This document shows, in pieces, positions 35,801-46,895 of a stretch of DNA of 58,666 nucleotides. The notes under the pieces are model-generated. The model was not told the DNA's origin. It saw only the letters and a program-made list of their open reading frames with translations, and searched no databases. Every line of letters begins with the position of its first letter. Position 1 is the stretch's first letter. Source of the stretch: Nemertoderma westbladi (lineage: Eukaryota; Xenacoelomorpha; Nemertodermatida; Nemertodermatidae); NCBI GenBank assembly GCA_032718475.1, contig JAUCBJ010003711.1:1-58666 (forward strand). Direction: 5' to 3'. The position numbers and the translations under genes are program-made.

Positions 35801-37218
35801 CTTAAAGTGAAGAGAATTGTGTTTTTGTGCAAGGTTAAAAATAATTAATTGTGCGTTTCTGCTAAAAATAATTAAAAACTGGAATAATGTCAAAAAACGC
35901 ACCTTAGTCAACTGCAACAAACATGAGAAGAAGAAATACAACAAAATATTAATCATTAATTAGTTATGTTGTGGCAAAAATGGTTAATTATATATATATA
36001 CCGGTACTGCAAGAAATTAATGACTGCACAGCATTATTGGGAAGACATCAGTCATCCAAATTATTAAATAATTATATAATAAAGTAAATTTAATATACAT
36101 ATATATTATGCTATGGGTAAATATCGTGAAAGTAAAGATGACAAAATAGAAACCAACTAATAGTATAGCACATTGGAGTTGGATCATAGAGGGGATTGGT
36201 ATTATATATTGTTGTACATATTGTATACAACTCGTATATTACACCGGAATATATTATGTGGAATTCTGTGACGACGTGACCCCAGAATGTTTGAGAAATA
36301 TGTATAATTATTTATGAAATAGAATAAATGGTATAATTACAAAAAACACGAACGTCGTCTCAGCTATTAATCCATATAATTCAGATCCTGATATTCAGAT
36401 TTGGAACCTTCGCAATCTTACCACTCCATATATACCAGACCAGCACACATAACAGATTGGTAACTGCAGTGCGACTGGTAAAATAACGACGGAGACACAT
36501 TTACTTAAGCGCGTGTTGTACAGCTAAATATTGAAGGCGAATAGAAACATTCTCACTGATCCAAACGAAAATGATGCCAAACTATATCAATTATGAAGGA
36601 ATCCCATTTATATTTGTAGATCAATTAGAGGCGTCGGGAGGTCCGTGTCACTGAATTACGTCACTATATTCTGGGACATGATATATTAATAGAGATTGTT
36701 GTGGGATTAGTTTAAAAACTAAATTTTTGTAAATAACGTAAATGTAACTCTTGCAGTTCTACACACACAGTTGTAGTTAAGTATTTATTGGAATAAAAAA
36801 AAACTATCAGCCAGATTCAATGTAGGGATATCTAATTATAAAGAGCTTATTCCACCAACATTATTCATAAATATGATCTACTATTTAATTCAACTGTATC
36901 AAATTTAGTACATACATACCGGTACCGTAAATAAAATTTAACAATGATAATTAGATTATGTAATATATACATCGCATTGAATAGATTGCAAAAAAATAAC
37001 TACCAGGTACGCCAAAACAAGCACCATCTTAAAAAAAATAATATAAAGGGAAGAGCCTACTACTGCAATTAGATTACACCATGGGTGGGTTGGTTTCACT
37101 AATCTACTATAAGTTATAATAAATATCGAAAAATTAAAACATATGGCTGCTGAGCGCAGTTGCGTTGGTACTGGAAACATATCGCTGTGCACAGCGGTGC
37201 GGTGGTTAATGTCTGGTG
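32802..37218. other. Long AT-rich intergenic region
   Basis: No open frame longer than about 76 codons and none with protein-like composition. Simple repeats include a GATA run at about 34184-34199, an 11-base repeat at 35172-35224, and scattered TA-rich runs (35994-36002, 36103-36109). No RNA gene, SINE or LINE fragment was recognised. Confidence 0.5.
35172..35224. repeat. 11-bp minisatellite (AGTCTAGTCGC)
   Basis: AGTCTAGTCGT or AGTCTAGTCGC is repeated about four to five times, ending AGTCTACGTCG. Confidence 0.88.
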
Positions 37219-38157
37219 TCAACCCAATACGCCGTTAGGAGCCTGGCCATTGGGTAACTGATCGTTGGGTAGTTGACCATTGCGAACCTGGCCGTTGGTT
37301 GAGGTGAACCGGGGTGAGTGACCCCCAGCACGCCAGACTGGAGTACGTTCACGTAATCGCAACGCATCGAGGATCCAAAGGACGACGATCGGGTAGAGCT
37401 TACCGTGCAGCCACATAATGAGGTGTTGGTGGACCATGGCACAAACACGGAAGTACTGACCCCTGAAGGGATCCGAAACTGCTGGGCACAGGATACTGTT
37501 TAGGTTCACGTAGGTTAATAAACCTATTGGCTGTAGGAATGCGAAATGGTAAAAAGAACATATAGAACCGGAAATGAGTTCCCAGTTCCAGTCGTTGATT
37601 CTTTGAGTTTTAATGGAGACGGCGCGAGTGCCTTGACAGAGCAGATATGGTGGGACGAATATATACAGTAGGCTGTGTTGGATCCAATATACCGTCACCT
37701 CCAAAGGAAAGTGTCTCGTATTTACAACGGGGAAGAGGATAGCCAAGAGAGGACCTTGAAGAAGGGTGAAATGGATGCGACATACGATATCAGAGGCACG
37801 TGAGGGAGGACACACTAAAAGGAATATTTGAACAACAGTTAACACATGGCACGGATTGAGGAGATAGAGAACAGTACGAGTGGCCAGTTTGAAACCGAGC
37901 TCGGCCCCGAAGGACAAGCATAAAGCGATGAGGAGGCAAGAAGCCACCGAACTGGATGGTCGGCTACTCTGTCGATACACCGGAGGTAGAACTACCTTCT
38001 GTCGTGCGTATGCGAATGTTTCGCGGCAAAATGCCAGCAAGGCCACAGTCTCGATACACTTTTGAGCTAGAGGTATGTAGTTAGCACATACAGGCCCACC
38101 ATCACCCTCAACACTACCGTTCACCCCGCCATATAAAACATTCAATAATTCACTCAT
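37219..38157 (-). CDS. TMEM164: TMEM164-like membrane acyltransferase, intronless
   Basis: A complete 312-residue frame on one exon. TMEM164 is a multipass membrane protein reported to be a cysteine-dependent acyltransferase making polyunsaturated ether phospholipids, with effects on ferroptosis and autophagy. Two family hallmarks are visible: YLLNPCHVLTVVQIFLL with Cys103, and EVTVYWIQHSLLYI with His161. Their 58-residue spacing is close to that of the human catalytic pair. Hydrophobic segments fit about seven membrane spans: around 35-45, 71-88, 98-116, 130-146, 154-174, 196-222 and 246-266. The length is close to the vertebrate protein (about 297). The C-terminus ends in a degenerate NGQ(L/V)PN tandem, a local addition. 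The vertebrate gene has several introns, so the single exon suggests intron loss or an old retrocopy that stayed intact. Confidence 0.9.
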   Translation of the reverse strand: MSELLNVLYGGVNGSVEGDGGPVCANYIPLAQKCIETVALLAFCRETFAYARQKVVLPPVYRQSSRPSSSVASCLLIALCLSFGAELGFKLATRTVLYLLNPCHVLTVVQIFLLVCPPSRASDIVCRIHFTLLQGPLLAILFPVVNTRHFPLEVTVYWIQHSLLYIFVPPYLLCQGTRAVSIKTQRINDWNWELISGSICSFYHFAFLQPIGLLTYVNLNSILCPAVSDPFRGQYFRVCAMVHQHLIMWLHGKLYPIVVLWILDALRLRERTPVWRAGGHSPRFTSTNGQVRNGQLPNDQLPNGQAPNGVLG

Positions 38158-38470
38158 TGCCGGTACTTGTTACTGTTTACTAGGATGACGCTGGATGCTG
38201 GATGTTCCGTTCATGTTTATCTGTTAGTGTTACGTGTACAGCATGATGGTTCAGCTAGAACTCCAGGTATAGTATGCATACAGGTTTGTATATACTGATA
38301 TAGGCCCTACTCTAGGCCTACCAAACCAACTACTACCACTTCAACTGTTCAAAGTCACATTCTACTAACAGACTAGTGTCTGTGTCGAGTGTAGGCCTAA
38401 TCATATCGGTATCACTGTGTACTGTACTGGGATGTTCCTGTTTGGGGGCCTCCATTTTGAATTTTTTTAA
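38158..38470. other. Upstream region of TMEM164
   Basis: This would contain the TMEM164 promoter on the minus strand. No clear TATA box was recognised. It contains TAGGCCTA palindromes near 38313 and 38392. Confidence 0.4.
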
Positions 38471-38474
38471 TGTC

Positions 38475-38642
38475 ATTTTACCAGTTCCCGTGGAAAACCA
38501 CTTACAAAATTTTTTTATTTTTGGTCAATTTACCGCTTCCAAGAGGAAACCACTTAGAAATTTGGTAAATTAACCGCTTCCAAGAGGAAACCACTTAGAA
38601 AGTTGGTCAATTTACCGGCTTCCTATAACAAAATACTTAGAA
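38475..38642. repeat. About 41-bp tandem repeat, roughly four copies
   Basis: ACCGCTTCCAAGAGGAAACC recurs at about 38531 and 38572, with diverged copies at 38479 (ACCAGTTCCCGTGGAAAACC) and 38613 (ACCGGCTTCCTATAAC). Confidence 0.8.
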
Positions 38643-40180
38643 CCTTAACTTTTTAATGCTGCACCAACTGTCCAAAACCCTACCGGTACCTATTTAGTTA
38701 GAGCGCTACCGCGTACCGCCCCTAACACAATACTTGATTAGCATACATTGCACTGTAATATTGCATATAATTACCTAATTAACTAAAACTGCTAATTAAC
38801 TATTAATTAATGCCACAAACTAGGGGCCTACTGAACTATTATTAAAAATTTATTAATTATTAATAACATGAATAATGTATAAAACTGTATAAAACGCCAC
38901 AATAAGTTACTGCAAAGTACCGTAATTCACAACATAATTATATTGTAGGGCCTAAAGTTATAGGCCTATTACTGTATTATTTAAAAAATACGAAATTAAC
39001 TAAAAATTATAATTAATACATGCAACAAGTAGGCCTATAGGCCACAATTCCAACTAAACCTAGACTATACAGTCAGTTGGTTGGCAGTTGGGGACCGACC
39101 TTTTACTGTTTTATAGGCCTATAGCAGTATAGAGGCCTACCGGTCGCGGTCGCCAACACCCAACTTACTGACTTAGCAACTACCGACTACAGGTACAGGA
39201 CTACCGGTACCTACAACAACTTTCACCCAACTGCTGAACTGCCCAACTTGCAACTTTTCCTAGGCCTACACATTACAGCATTAATTTGGTCTTGCAGTAG
39301 GCTGGTAGGCCCACAGTCAGACAGGACAGAACAGTAAAGTAGTCAGGCTGTCAGGCAGTCAGGTAGTACTACCGGTACCGGTCTGGTAGTCAGGTAGTGC
39401 AGTAGTGGTTGTACCGGTACCTACCGGTCCGGTATAGGCCTACACTTTACTGCTTTAGGCCTACCAGCCTACTGCTTTAATCAGTTAATTATAGTGTAGG
39501 CCCGACCGTCGACCGACACCGAACCGACCGCGACCAGTAATTAAATTTGAAATGTGAAATAAAAATTATTTGAGATCACGTGTAATGGCTGAATGGGGGT
39601 GATGTTCAGCGTAAATAAAATAAGATAAATATGAATGCAAAATAGTGAAAATACCAAAATATATTCGGATAAAGTAAAGAAGAATACATACCGGTCGGGC
39701 CTACGCGTAGGATTAACGTGTTTGTTGGCCTCCACATAACATAGGTAACACACATCATAAACCAAATGGGAAAGGAGCAGGTTACAGAAGCGTACTATAC
39801 AGTACCTGTCAGCCTGTACTGTTGTACACTGTATGAACATTGTATGTACTATGTATACTGCAGGTGGAGGCCCTGAAACAAGTTAGACCTCTACGTTTAG
39901 CTACGCGTAACTACGCGTAGTTTGTAACTTCAATTCCTGTAATTTACCGGTAGGGCCAGACTTACTGCCTTTTTAACAACAACGCGTCGGTGTTTTAAAA
40001 CTAGGCGTATGTATTTTGGAACTACGCGTAGGTATTTTGAAACTACGCGTAGGTGCTACGCGTAGAAGTCCTGATAACAATGATTTTTCATTTCAGGTCC
40101 GGTAGGGTTGAGTTGTTAGGATAGGTTGAGATGGAGAATCGATAAGAACCATCGGCCTATTTCCTCTGTAAACTATTTAG
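38643..40180. other. Noncoding region dense in short palindromes
   Basis: No credible gene; the frame at 39541-39840 (-) is AT-driven. The region is unusually rich in TAGGCCTA (about 38960, 39030, 39113, 39261, 39434, 39457), ACCGGTAC words (39210, 39375, 39413) and CTACGCGTAG (39701, 39911, 40022, 40043, 40056). Confidence 0.55.
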
Positions 40181-40189
40181 GAACTCTAA

Positions 40190-40352
40190 ACATTATCTAA
40201 CTGTAAGGACCCCCTTGGAAATAAGCTGCAAAGCTTTAGGGGTAATCCTATATGTTATGTTGGACAATACCTTTATACCGGTACATTGTTTGGTGTATTT
40301 GTTATTGTTTTTACATAATGTATAAATAAATCTATCTATCTATCTATCTATT
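40190..40352 (+). mobile_element. 3' end of a non-LTR retrotransposon with (TCTA)n tail
   Basis: GGACCCCCTTGGAAATAAGC and TTTAGGGG can form a stem (CCCC/GGGG with AAGC/GCTT inside). An AT-rich 3' untranslated end follows, with TGTATAAATAAA and then a (TCTA)n run at 40331-40351. This stem plus tetranucleotide tail is typical of LINE 3' ends in marine invertebrates. The assignment is from general recognition, not a database match. Confidence 0.55.
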
Positions 40353-40874
40353 ATTAACACATTTTGGAGCGCGCAACGCATGACGTGAAGAATATGTAGT
40401 CTTAGCCTATACCACTACATATAGTATACAGGTATAGGATACATTACTGTTGAAAGCATTTGATGGTTGTGCCAGCGTGGGTTGTATATTGAACATACAG
40501 TATTGTCTTATTTTTAGTACTGAACCGCTTGGAATACGTAGGCCTACTAATGACAAACGTCATGCAGTGTATAGGCAAAGTTCTGGGAGGCACCTACGCG
40601 TAGTTATACGTAGCGCCTACGAGCAAAAATGTATATGCCCGCAATCTCTGTTAACCTTGTCAATATCAACAGCAAGCTGAAGGTGATCTTTTGAACAAAA
40701 AAAAAGGAAAAAAATGAAACGTTCTCAAAAAAAGGAAAAAAGGAAACTCTGGGAGACCTGAAGGAATGTATCTATCCAAATTCTCTAAAAAAAATCACTG
40801 TTCCTGCTCCTTCTCATCCAGTAACACTCCTCTCTCTGTTCTTTCTGAACTCTAATATGTAATGTATGATTTAT
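40353..40874. other. Noncoding spacer
   Basis: Contains one CTACGCGTAG (40594) and one TAGGCCTA (about 40542). The frame at 40450-40680 is not supported as a gene. A-rich runs occur near 40697-40745. Confidence 0.4.
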
Positions 40875-40900
40875 CCCCCCCCCCCCCCCCCCCCCCCCCC
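40875..40900. repeat. Homopolymer C tract, 26 bases
   Basis: A pure run of 26 C after TTTAT and before TCCCTG. Confidence 0.95.
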
Positions 40901-40969
40901 TCCCTGTTACTAATTCCTGCTAGTGTAGGGCAATGGAGTACATAGTTAGGAACAAGTTAGGAACACCCA

Positions 40970-41160
40970 CAATGAACGGTGGCTCTTGCACGATTCAGAT
41001 GCAACTGTTCCTCCCTCAATAATGACTTGTACTTAAACGACCCCCTAAATGTTCTTGTGGTCATGCTCGGGAAGACGCATTCCATTATTTTACAGAATAA
41101 ATTAATAACTCCGGTCAACAAAATGTTCTTTACAACACTATATCATCTCTTGGAAAGAAT
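40970..41160 (+). pseudogene. Remnant of a LINE ORF2 C-terminal zinc domain
   Basis: One frame reads ALARFRCNCSSLNNDLYLND and, after a frameshift near 41045, the next frame reads KCSCGHAREDAFHYF. The series of an ARFR..CSSLN..L stretch followed by CxCG..EDAxHYF is the usual C-terminal zinc-binding end of CR1/L2/Jockey-like LINEs. It is unrelated in sequence to the local RTE-like family. The 3' end is interrupted by the SINE at 41175. Confidence 0.6.
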
Positions 41161-41174
41161 CCTACATTGACATT

Positions 41175-41465
41175 AAAAAAAAAGTAAATAAAAAGTAAAT
41201 TTTCTTCGGCCGTTAGGCCAGGGATTACGCACAAAGTCTGATGACTTATTTCCAGTGCGGTGCGGTCCCCCCAGAACTTTACTCCCCAGAGGAAACTCTA
41301 GTACTCATTTAGCTACCACTTATGGATGTAAGGCAGAGATGCGCCCTGGCTGGTCCCTTTAAAGCATTCGTGCCGAAACGAAAACTGCCCTGGTCCATGT
41401 GAGGATCAAACCCACGACCTACAGGAGATGTGAATTCAATGCAACCACTACACCAAGGTGGAACC
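41175..41465 (-). mobile_element. tRNA-derived SINE, minus strand
   Basis: On the minus strand the head reads TCCACCTTGGTGTAGTGGTT, with an A-box TGGTGTAGTGG. About 33 bases later comes GGTCGTGGGTTTGATCCTCA, with a B-box-like GGTTTGATCC. The body continues with GACCAGGGCAGTTTTCG and ends in an A/T tail, TTTACTTTTTATTTAC and T9. ATTGACATT occurs at 41166-41174 and 41480-41488 and may be the target-site duplication, though a few extra bases lie before the tRNA-like start. It differs from the SINE at 26802, so two families are present. Confidence 0.75.
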
Positions 41466-41488
41466 TCATTGTCATTGTTATTGACATT

Positions 41489-42177
41489 GTTATTATATGG
41501 ACCCAAAAAACAAAATGAAATCTGATATTGCGCATAACATCTTTACAGCAGTCTCTCAGTATATGACTGACACGAAACGATTCAACTCTCTGGGATACTA
41601 AGCATTGTAGTTTTTAGTACAGTATGGGTTCAAATTCTGAATAAAAATATTATAATCTTGGTAAAGTTCAATAGCACCAACGAGTAAGCAAGTATGAAAT
41701 ACGTTTACGTGTGTATGTATGTGTGGTGTATGTATGGGGTGAGCTTGTGGGTGTGGCTGGTTTCGCTTGGCTCAATTGCTTCTTGTTTTCTTTAATAATT
41801 GTGTTAATTTTTGTCTTATGTTTAAATTTTTTCCACTAGCTTATTGCAGCTAGTGTAAACGTACTCCATTTTAGAGTGATGGCGTGTCTATTGTAGATTA
41901 ATCTACTTTTAATTTGTAGTCCTCGGCCCAAATGTGTGCTTATAAGCATTATGCTTGTTGCCAATTAGGGGAACTTCAATGTTCAATAAAATAAAAGTTA
42001 AACTAAACTAATCCTGTTCCTCATAGCTCCACCCTCGATAACTACAGTACAGTACGTTACTACTTTATCGAGTTTGTATAAGTAATAATTTATCTTGCTT
42101 TTAAATGAGTAGGCCCTACTTATCTGTATCTATTGAAATGTTGAAGGGTTTCCATATAATACCTCTACCTCGTTTCT
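41489..42177. other. Noncoding region, possible retroelement 3' sequence
   Basis: A GTGTATGTATGT-type microsatellite lies at about 41708-41738. The stretch 41930-42010 (AATGTGTGCTTATAAGC, AATAAAATAAAAG) has the look of an old retroelement 3' end, but I cannot assign it. Confidence 0.35.
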
Positions 42178-42292
42178 TTGGGCGTCCTCCCAGCCCCAGC
42201 TATCGTCTTTGGTTATCCCTTGTGCGTCCTACCAGGCATTTGGTTGTCCCTTGGGCGTCCTACCAGGTCTTTGGTTGTCCCTTGGGTCTGGG
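42178..42292. repeat. 33-bp tandem repeat, about three copies
   Basis: GGGCGTCCTACCAGG followed by TTTGGTTGTCCCTTG recurs at about 42223 and 42256. A diverged first copy begins at about 42181 (GCGTCCTCCCAGCC). Confidence 0.8.
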
Positions 42293-42821
42293 TGTCTATG
42301 ATTCAGTTTGTGTTGTAGTAACTGTCTGGTCATCGTCCCTCGTGTCATTTTGATCTTCCAACAACATATCAAAAGATGGACTTCATCTCGCCTTCCCAGG
42401 ACCATCGTCTCACTCGAATGCCGCACTGTCAGTGTCATCAATGAGCGAGTGTCCTATGGTGCCGCTGTGAGACAAGCGGTTTAGTCTCTATAGGATCCTG
42501 GATGTCACTCATTGATAGTCAAGAGTCTTCCCGGTGATCTCGCGTATAGTTCTTGTCATATTGTGTCGTTTATACTTTCCTTTTCGATTGTGTGATCGTA
42601 TTCTGTTGATTGTCTTCGGTTCGATCCATCCTCACTAGCATCTGTTCGAACTGCACTGGCCTCGGTTCGATAAAACATAAATACAGTGTGGAATTATATT
42701 TTATGCCATTAGTTATATTACTGTAACTTCTTAAAAATGAAAAGCATAGTCTCACGTGATAGGATTACAGTTCTTGTACCTACTGTATATATAGGTTTCT
42801 CACAAACCTACTGACAGTCTA
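42293..42821. other. Noncoding region, no gene seen
   Basis: No supported frame or RNA. One short minus-strand frame (42570-42755) has no protein-like features. Confidence 0.4.
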
Positions 42822-42851
42822 CCCCCCCCCCCCCCCCCCCCTCCCCCCCCC
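42822..42851. repeat. C-rich tract (C20-T-C9)
   Basis: Twenty C, one T, then nine C, between CAGTCTA and TATTGACC. Confidence 0.95.
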
Positions 42852-42899
42852 TATTGACCGTGAGGTCATTTATGTATAGACCCTCAATAAAAACATATG

Positions 42900-43140
42900 C
42901 TTACCTATCAATATAGAAGCTGGGAGATTCCAGGGAATACCACTTGAGGAGAGGATATGCCCAGTTTGCTACAACGGTAGGCCCTATAGAGGATGAGATC
43001 CATTTTCTGTTTAATTGCCTTGCTTTAGAGGAGGATATGTTGAATATAAAGGACTACTTATAAGCGGGGAAATAGCCGTATCAATGGGAATCGATCAAAT
43101 AAAGTTAGCAAAATGTACGACACAAGGCAGGAAAAAGTAA
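42900..43140 (+). pseudogene. Remnant of another LINE C-terminal domain
   Basis: LPINIEAGRFQGIPLEERIC then PVCYNG, followed after a frameshift by IEDEIHFLFNCLALEEDML. This matches the E-x-G-R-[FY]-x-G-x-P, C-x-x-C, E-x-E-x-H-F-L-F-x-C layout seen at the C-terminus of many invertebrate LINE polyproteins. One frameshift lies near 42985. It is a different family from the remnant at 40970. Confidence 0.65.
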
Positions 43141-44627
43141 ATAATTAAAGGGCCAACTACTTGGGTGTTTATATTAATTGTAAATTTAATTAATTTTGGT
43201 GTGATCCAAAACATTTAAAAGGTGTACTATTATTTAGTAGAAATATCGTGCATTCTTATCCTTAATGCAAAGTTGATATTGATAATGGAGATTTTGGTAC
43301 TAAAGTATTATTACTTACTTGTACATTGCCGTAAGCATTTATCCGAATCACATTTCTCATCTATTGCTTTATTACCGGTACGGGCGAGTTGTAAACAATG
43401 TAATAATTCATACAGTAGTGTAATAAGCCAAACTTGGCTGGGGGCCACTGGTCCATCACATTAAATTCTAAATCAATCAATCATTTATCGCACCGATAAT
43501 AAAGCTCATTCGATCGAACCACACTGATCCATTTTGTGGTGGTAGACACCATCAAAACAACAATAGAGTGAACAGAAATATTGAGATAATGAATAAAAGG
43601 TGAAAGCCATCACAACTCAACATTAACGCAAAGTTTCCGGGTTTATTGTAATTTCACCGTTGCTATGTAAAACTTCGGGGTAGTTTGACACTGATGTCTT
43701 TTTGTTATGACTGAGACATGGCGTTCTAGAAGTAAAATCATATTATTATCACCCTCGGCCTCGAATAAATAATATGCCTTCACTATTCCTCAAAAATGTG
43801 GATTGAAATTTCTTACAAAATAATTGTTGAAATGTGAAATCGGGTAAATGAAATGCGGATAATAAATTATATATCCAATCAACGATTCTGAAGTTAATTA
43901 TGTTGATTTTGAATTATGTATTCTAGACCGCAGTAATAATTACTTGGTGAATATTTATAAATGTAGCATTAAATTGTTTAGTAAACATATTTTACTCCAT
44001 TACCTAGTTTAAATCAAATTCTTGGTTTAATTATTTGATTAACATTCTGGAATATCATAATCACTGACAAAGTATAGCTAGTAGGCTTATATATATTAGC
44101 TACTGTAGTATTATGTATTTGACATTGGTGCTTCACTTACTACTAATTTTCTATAAATTTGTGGTGTTAAACTTCTATTTCAAAAGTGAATGTTTTACAA
44201 TAAAGAAATGCAAAACCATGAATTGACTTTAGTTTAGTCAGTAGTACAGTACTTTAGTTGAATTTACAAACAAGATTAAGAAAATGATGTATATTGCATT
44301 GGGAGAATTCTGTAAATTTTATTTGTAGGCTAAGCGAGTACGTCATGAAGTTAGGTTTTTGCCCACAAATTCCGATCTAAACCATTGTTGGTTGTTTTTT
44401 GAAGCAGTTTGTTGAGTAGTCATTCAGAAAAATTCCCTCAAAGTTTTCATCGTGGGGAAAATTTTTTACACACCCTTAAACATAGCAACGGAGACTATTT
44501 AACTATCATGAAATAGCTGTCGTTTAGAAATTATAGCTGATCGGTGTATCACATGTATCTAATTTTCGACCATAGCAACCAGGTGAAAAATGACTTCAAA
44601 GTTAGCAACTTTTACAATGTGTATAGC
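43141..44627. other. AT-rich noncoding region
   Basis: No supported gene. The frame at 43222-43464 is AT-driven. One TTCTAGAA lies at 43724. Nothing else was recognised. Confidence 0.45.
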
Positions 44628-45085
44628 AAGACTCCCATAGAGGAGTACTGGAACTGCTGCTGCTTTAAATAATCGGACCTTAAGTTTCCGATGAATTCTG
44701 TGGGAGTTCCAAATACTGGAAAGCCCATTGAATGTTGCCCATGCCTTTCCCTTACGTATTTGAACCTCACCTGACTTCCGGATCGATGATCCCAGATACT
44801 CGTCTACATGCTCAAGCATACCATCCTTTGAGCTTATGCTCAATGATTATACATTTCCTGAGGACATACAAAGTTAACTGTCAAAATTTGGTCTTCTTAT
44901 AGTTAACCAAAAGACCAACACTACTTGAATCTTCGCGCTGTTCGAATGAGCTGAGTAGCCGTTTGGCTCCCTCTAGTGTGTTTCTGAGAGTACTCTTAAG
45001 TCATCAGCAAAGTCTAGATCAGTTAGGTACTTGGCTGATATCCTGAACTTCTGGAGCCAGTAGATGGTGTTACCCTCACCCCACA
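44628..45085 (-). pseudogene. Internal fragment of the RTE-like LINE
   Basis: On the minus strand this matches the LINE from about 21420 to 21875. It includes MSISSKDGMLEHVD, SIRKSGEVQIRKGKAWA and KLKVRLFKAAAVPVLLYGS, with LINE nucleotide words such as CTAGACTTTGCTGATGACTT. It is truncated at both ends and carries several indels. The 3' tail is missing, so it is not a simple 5'-truncated insertion. Confidence 0.85.
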
Positions 45086-46475
45086 TACCATAGTTTAGTG
45101 TTTAGGTAGATTCCTAGTGTTTTCGGAAATGCTTTAGTTCCGTTCTCCAACTTCCCTCTACAAATCCTTTGCAATAGCTTGTACTTATTACTTTTTGTAT
45201 GCAAAAGGTTCGTTCCAGAACATATTAGCTATTTCTATAAAATAAACGATCTGAATTATATTTAAATCGCATGGGGTGTGGGATCATTCTAAAAACGTGT
45301 TAAAATAAAAAAATATAACATTTTTTCAAACTTTTTTTATAAATTTTACAAGTTTTATAACGAACGACCACTTGCTATTTAAATATCAAAAATTGTTCTA
45401 GAAATAAAAATTTCTTCTAGTCAATTAATGTTTGTTAAAATATATAAATATATGACATGTTCTTGAACATCTACTATATCAAAAATACTGTTTTTCTAAA
45501 GATTTTGAGAGGGTGGGAAATAGGAACTAGTAGTACCGAAATTAGCTAGACAATGACGACATATCTAACACACTAGCTAGTATAAAATTTAGTAGCTTGT
45601 ATAAATGGAAGGGTGAAATTGTGCCAACTAATAAATTTGCATGAAATTAAAATTTCCAGAATTCCCCCAATATAGGCCTACATCATTTATTTATAAAGCT
45701 TATTTTAGTAAATTCAACCTCCAGTCGTACAGTACATGGCTTCACTATTATAGATCGCCTTGGTTTTAATAAATAAGCATTTTTCTCTCAATCATGATCT
45801 AATACGACCAGATAAGCTACAGAAGCCCACTAAATTGAGTGAACATACTTTATTTATACTGAGTTTGTTTACTACTACTACTACTACTTCTAGGTCGAGC
45901 GAACTCGGATAGTGGAAATAAGATCCTTCCAGGCACCCGATTCTCCATAGTTGTCGCAATTTCGTTTTTCTCAAGTTTAGTTGGTCAAGTTCAAGTTGGT
46001 CTATAATGTTATAACCGGTCGTCCACTGCTACGCTTTCCTTATATTGGTTGGATACCAGAAAATTAGATCTGGTTGTCATCATGTTTACTTTTTCAACAG
46101 AGCCCACTGAATCGTAATCTGCGTTCGCGGAGAGTGGTTGATTACTGTACAGGTGGTGTTGCAGTTGTCTCCAACTGGTGTTTAGCCAACGCCTGTGGAC
46201 TATCCATCCCTTTACTGGTAAAATAAGAAGTCGGCCCACTAAATTAAGTGGGATGCTGCAGCTAATCAGGTCGTATTATAGTAGGTGGTCAATCCGTAAA
46301 TAATATGTCTCAATCCATAAATAATAATTGAATAGTACAAGAAAGAATAATGTCATCATAAAGATGTGGTTCATATGAAGTTGTTTTATAAAGTAGGCCT
46401 AAGGTTATAGAAGATGTATCCGTACAGCTTGACAAAGTCCGGTAGCTGTTAAAGAGAAGCCACTGGATCCTACAA
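45086..46475. other. AT-rich noncoding region with TTCTAGAA-type repeat
   Basis: 45190-45480 contains GTTCCAGAACATATT (45212), TTCTAGAA (45396) and GTTCTTGAACAT (about 45458) in AT-rich DNA, resembling 24060-24830. An (ACT)n run lies at 45871-45888. The rest, up to the CATSPER2 start, shows no gene. Confidence 0.5.
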
Positions 46476-46493
46476 TATAAATCTGTATAAATC
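46476..46493 (+). promoter_or_regulatory. Two TATA-like boxes upstream of CATSPER2
   Basis: TATAAATC occurs at 46476-46483 and 46486-46493, 29 to 46 bases before the ATG. If used, the 5' untranslated leader would be very short. This is a weak call, since such words are common in AT-rich DNA. Confidence 0.25.
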
Positions 46494-46521
46494 AACAGAT
46501 TACGATTAGTGAGCTGGCATT

Positions 46522-46895
46522 ATGGAGGAGCATCCCTTGGACGAACACCCATGTCCACGAGCCGAAGTGTTTCGGTGTAAACTCATTGAGTCCTTCAACC
46601 TGATGGACACATTAGATGAGAGCGGAGCCTTCTCCGCACCCAGATACAAATCCTCAGACTTTAAAGACGACGTGAAGGCGAGAATCTTAGCCAAAGAACA
46701 TCCCAATGATTTGGTTCAGTTTATCTCCTATTTCTCTAGTAGCAAAGAGCGAAACCAAGTGACAGACTTCGAGAGAAAACTAAATCTGACCGCAAATAAA
46801 GCGCGACGGATTCCTTCATTAAAGATGCTTGCTGCCCATGTAATAGAGAATCGGTGTTGGAATCGATTGATATTAATTCTTATACTTACCAACAG
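46522..46895 (+). CDS. CATSPER2: CATSPER2 exon 1
   Basis: From ATG to the donor ACCAACAG then GTAGGCC. The donor lies inside a TAGGCCTA palindrome (46897-46904). The exon ends two bases into a codon (AG), completed by C at 47579 to give Ser125. Confidence 0.9.

Noticed and set aside
37206-37448. 80-codon minus-strand protein
   Set aside because: It overlaps TMEM164 in another frame and has no homology or membrane pattern of its own.
41309-41506. 65-codon minus-strand protein
   Set aside because: It lies within the tRNA-like head and body of a SINE.
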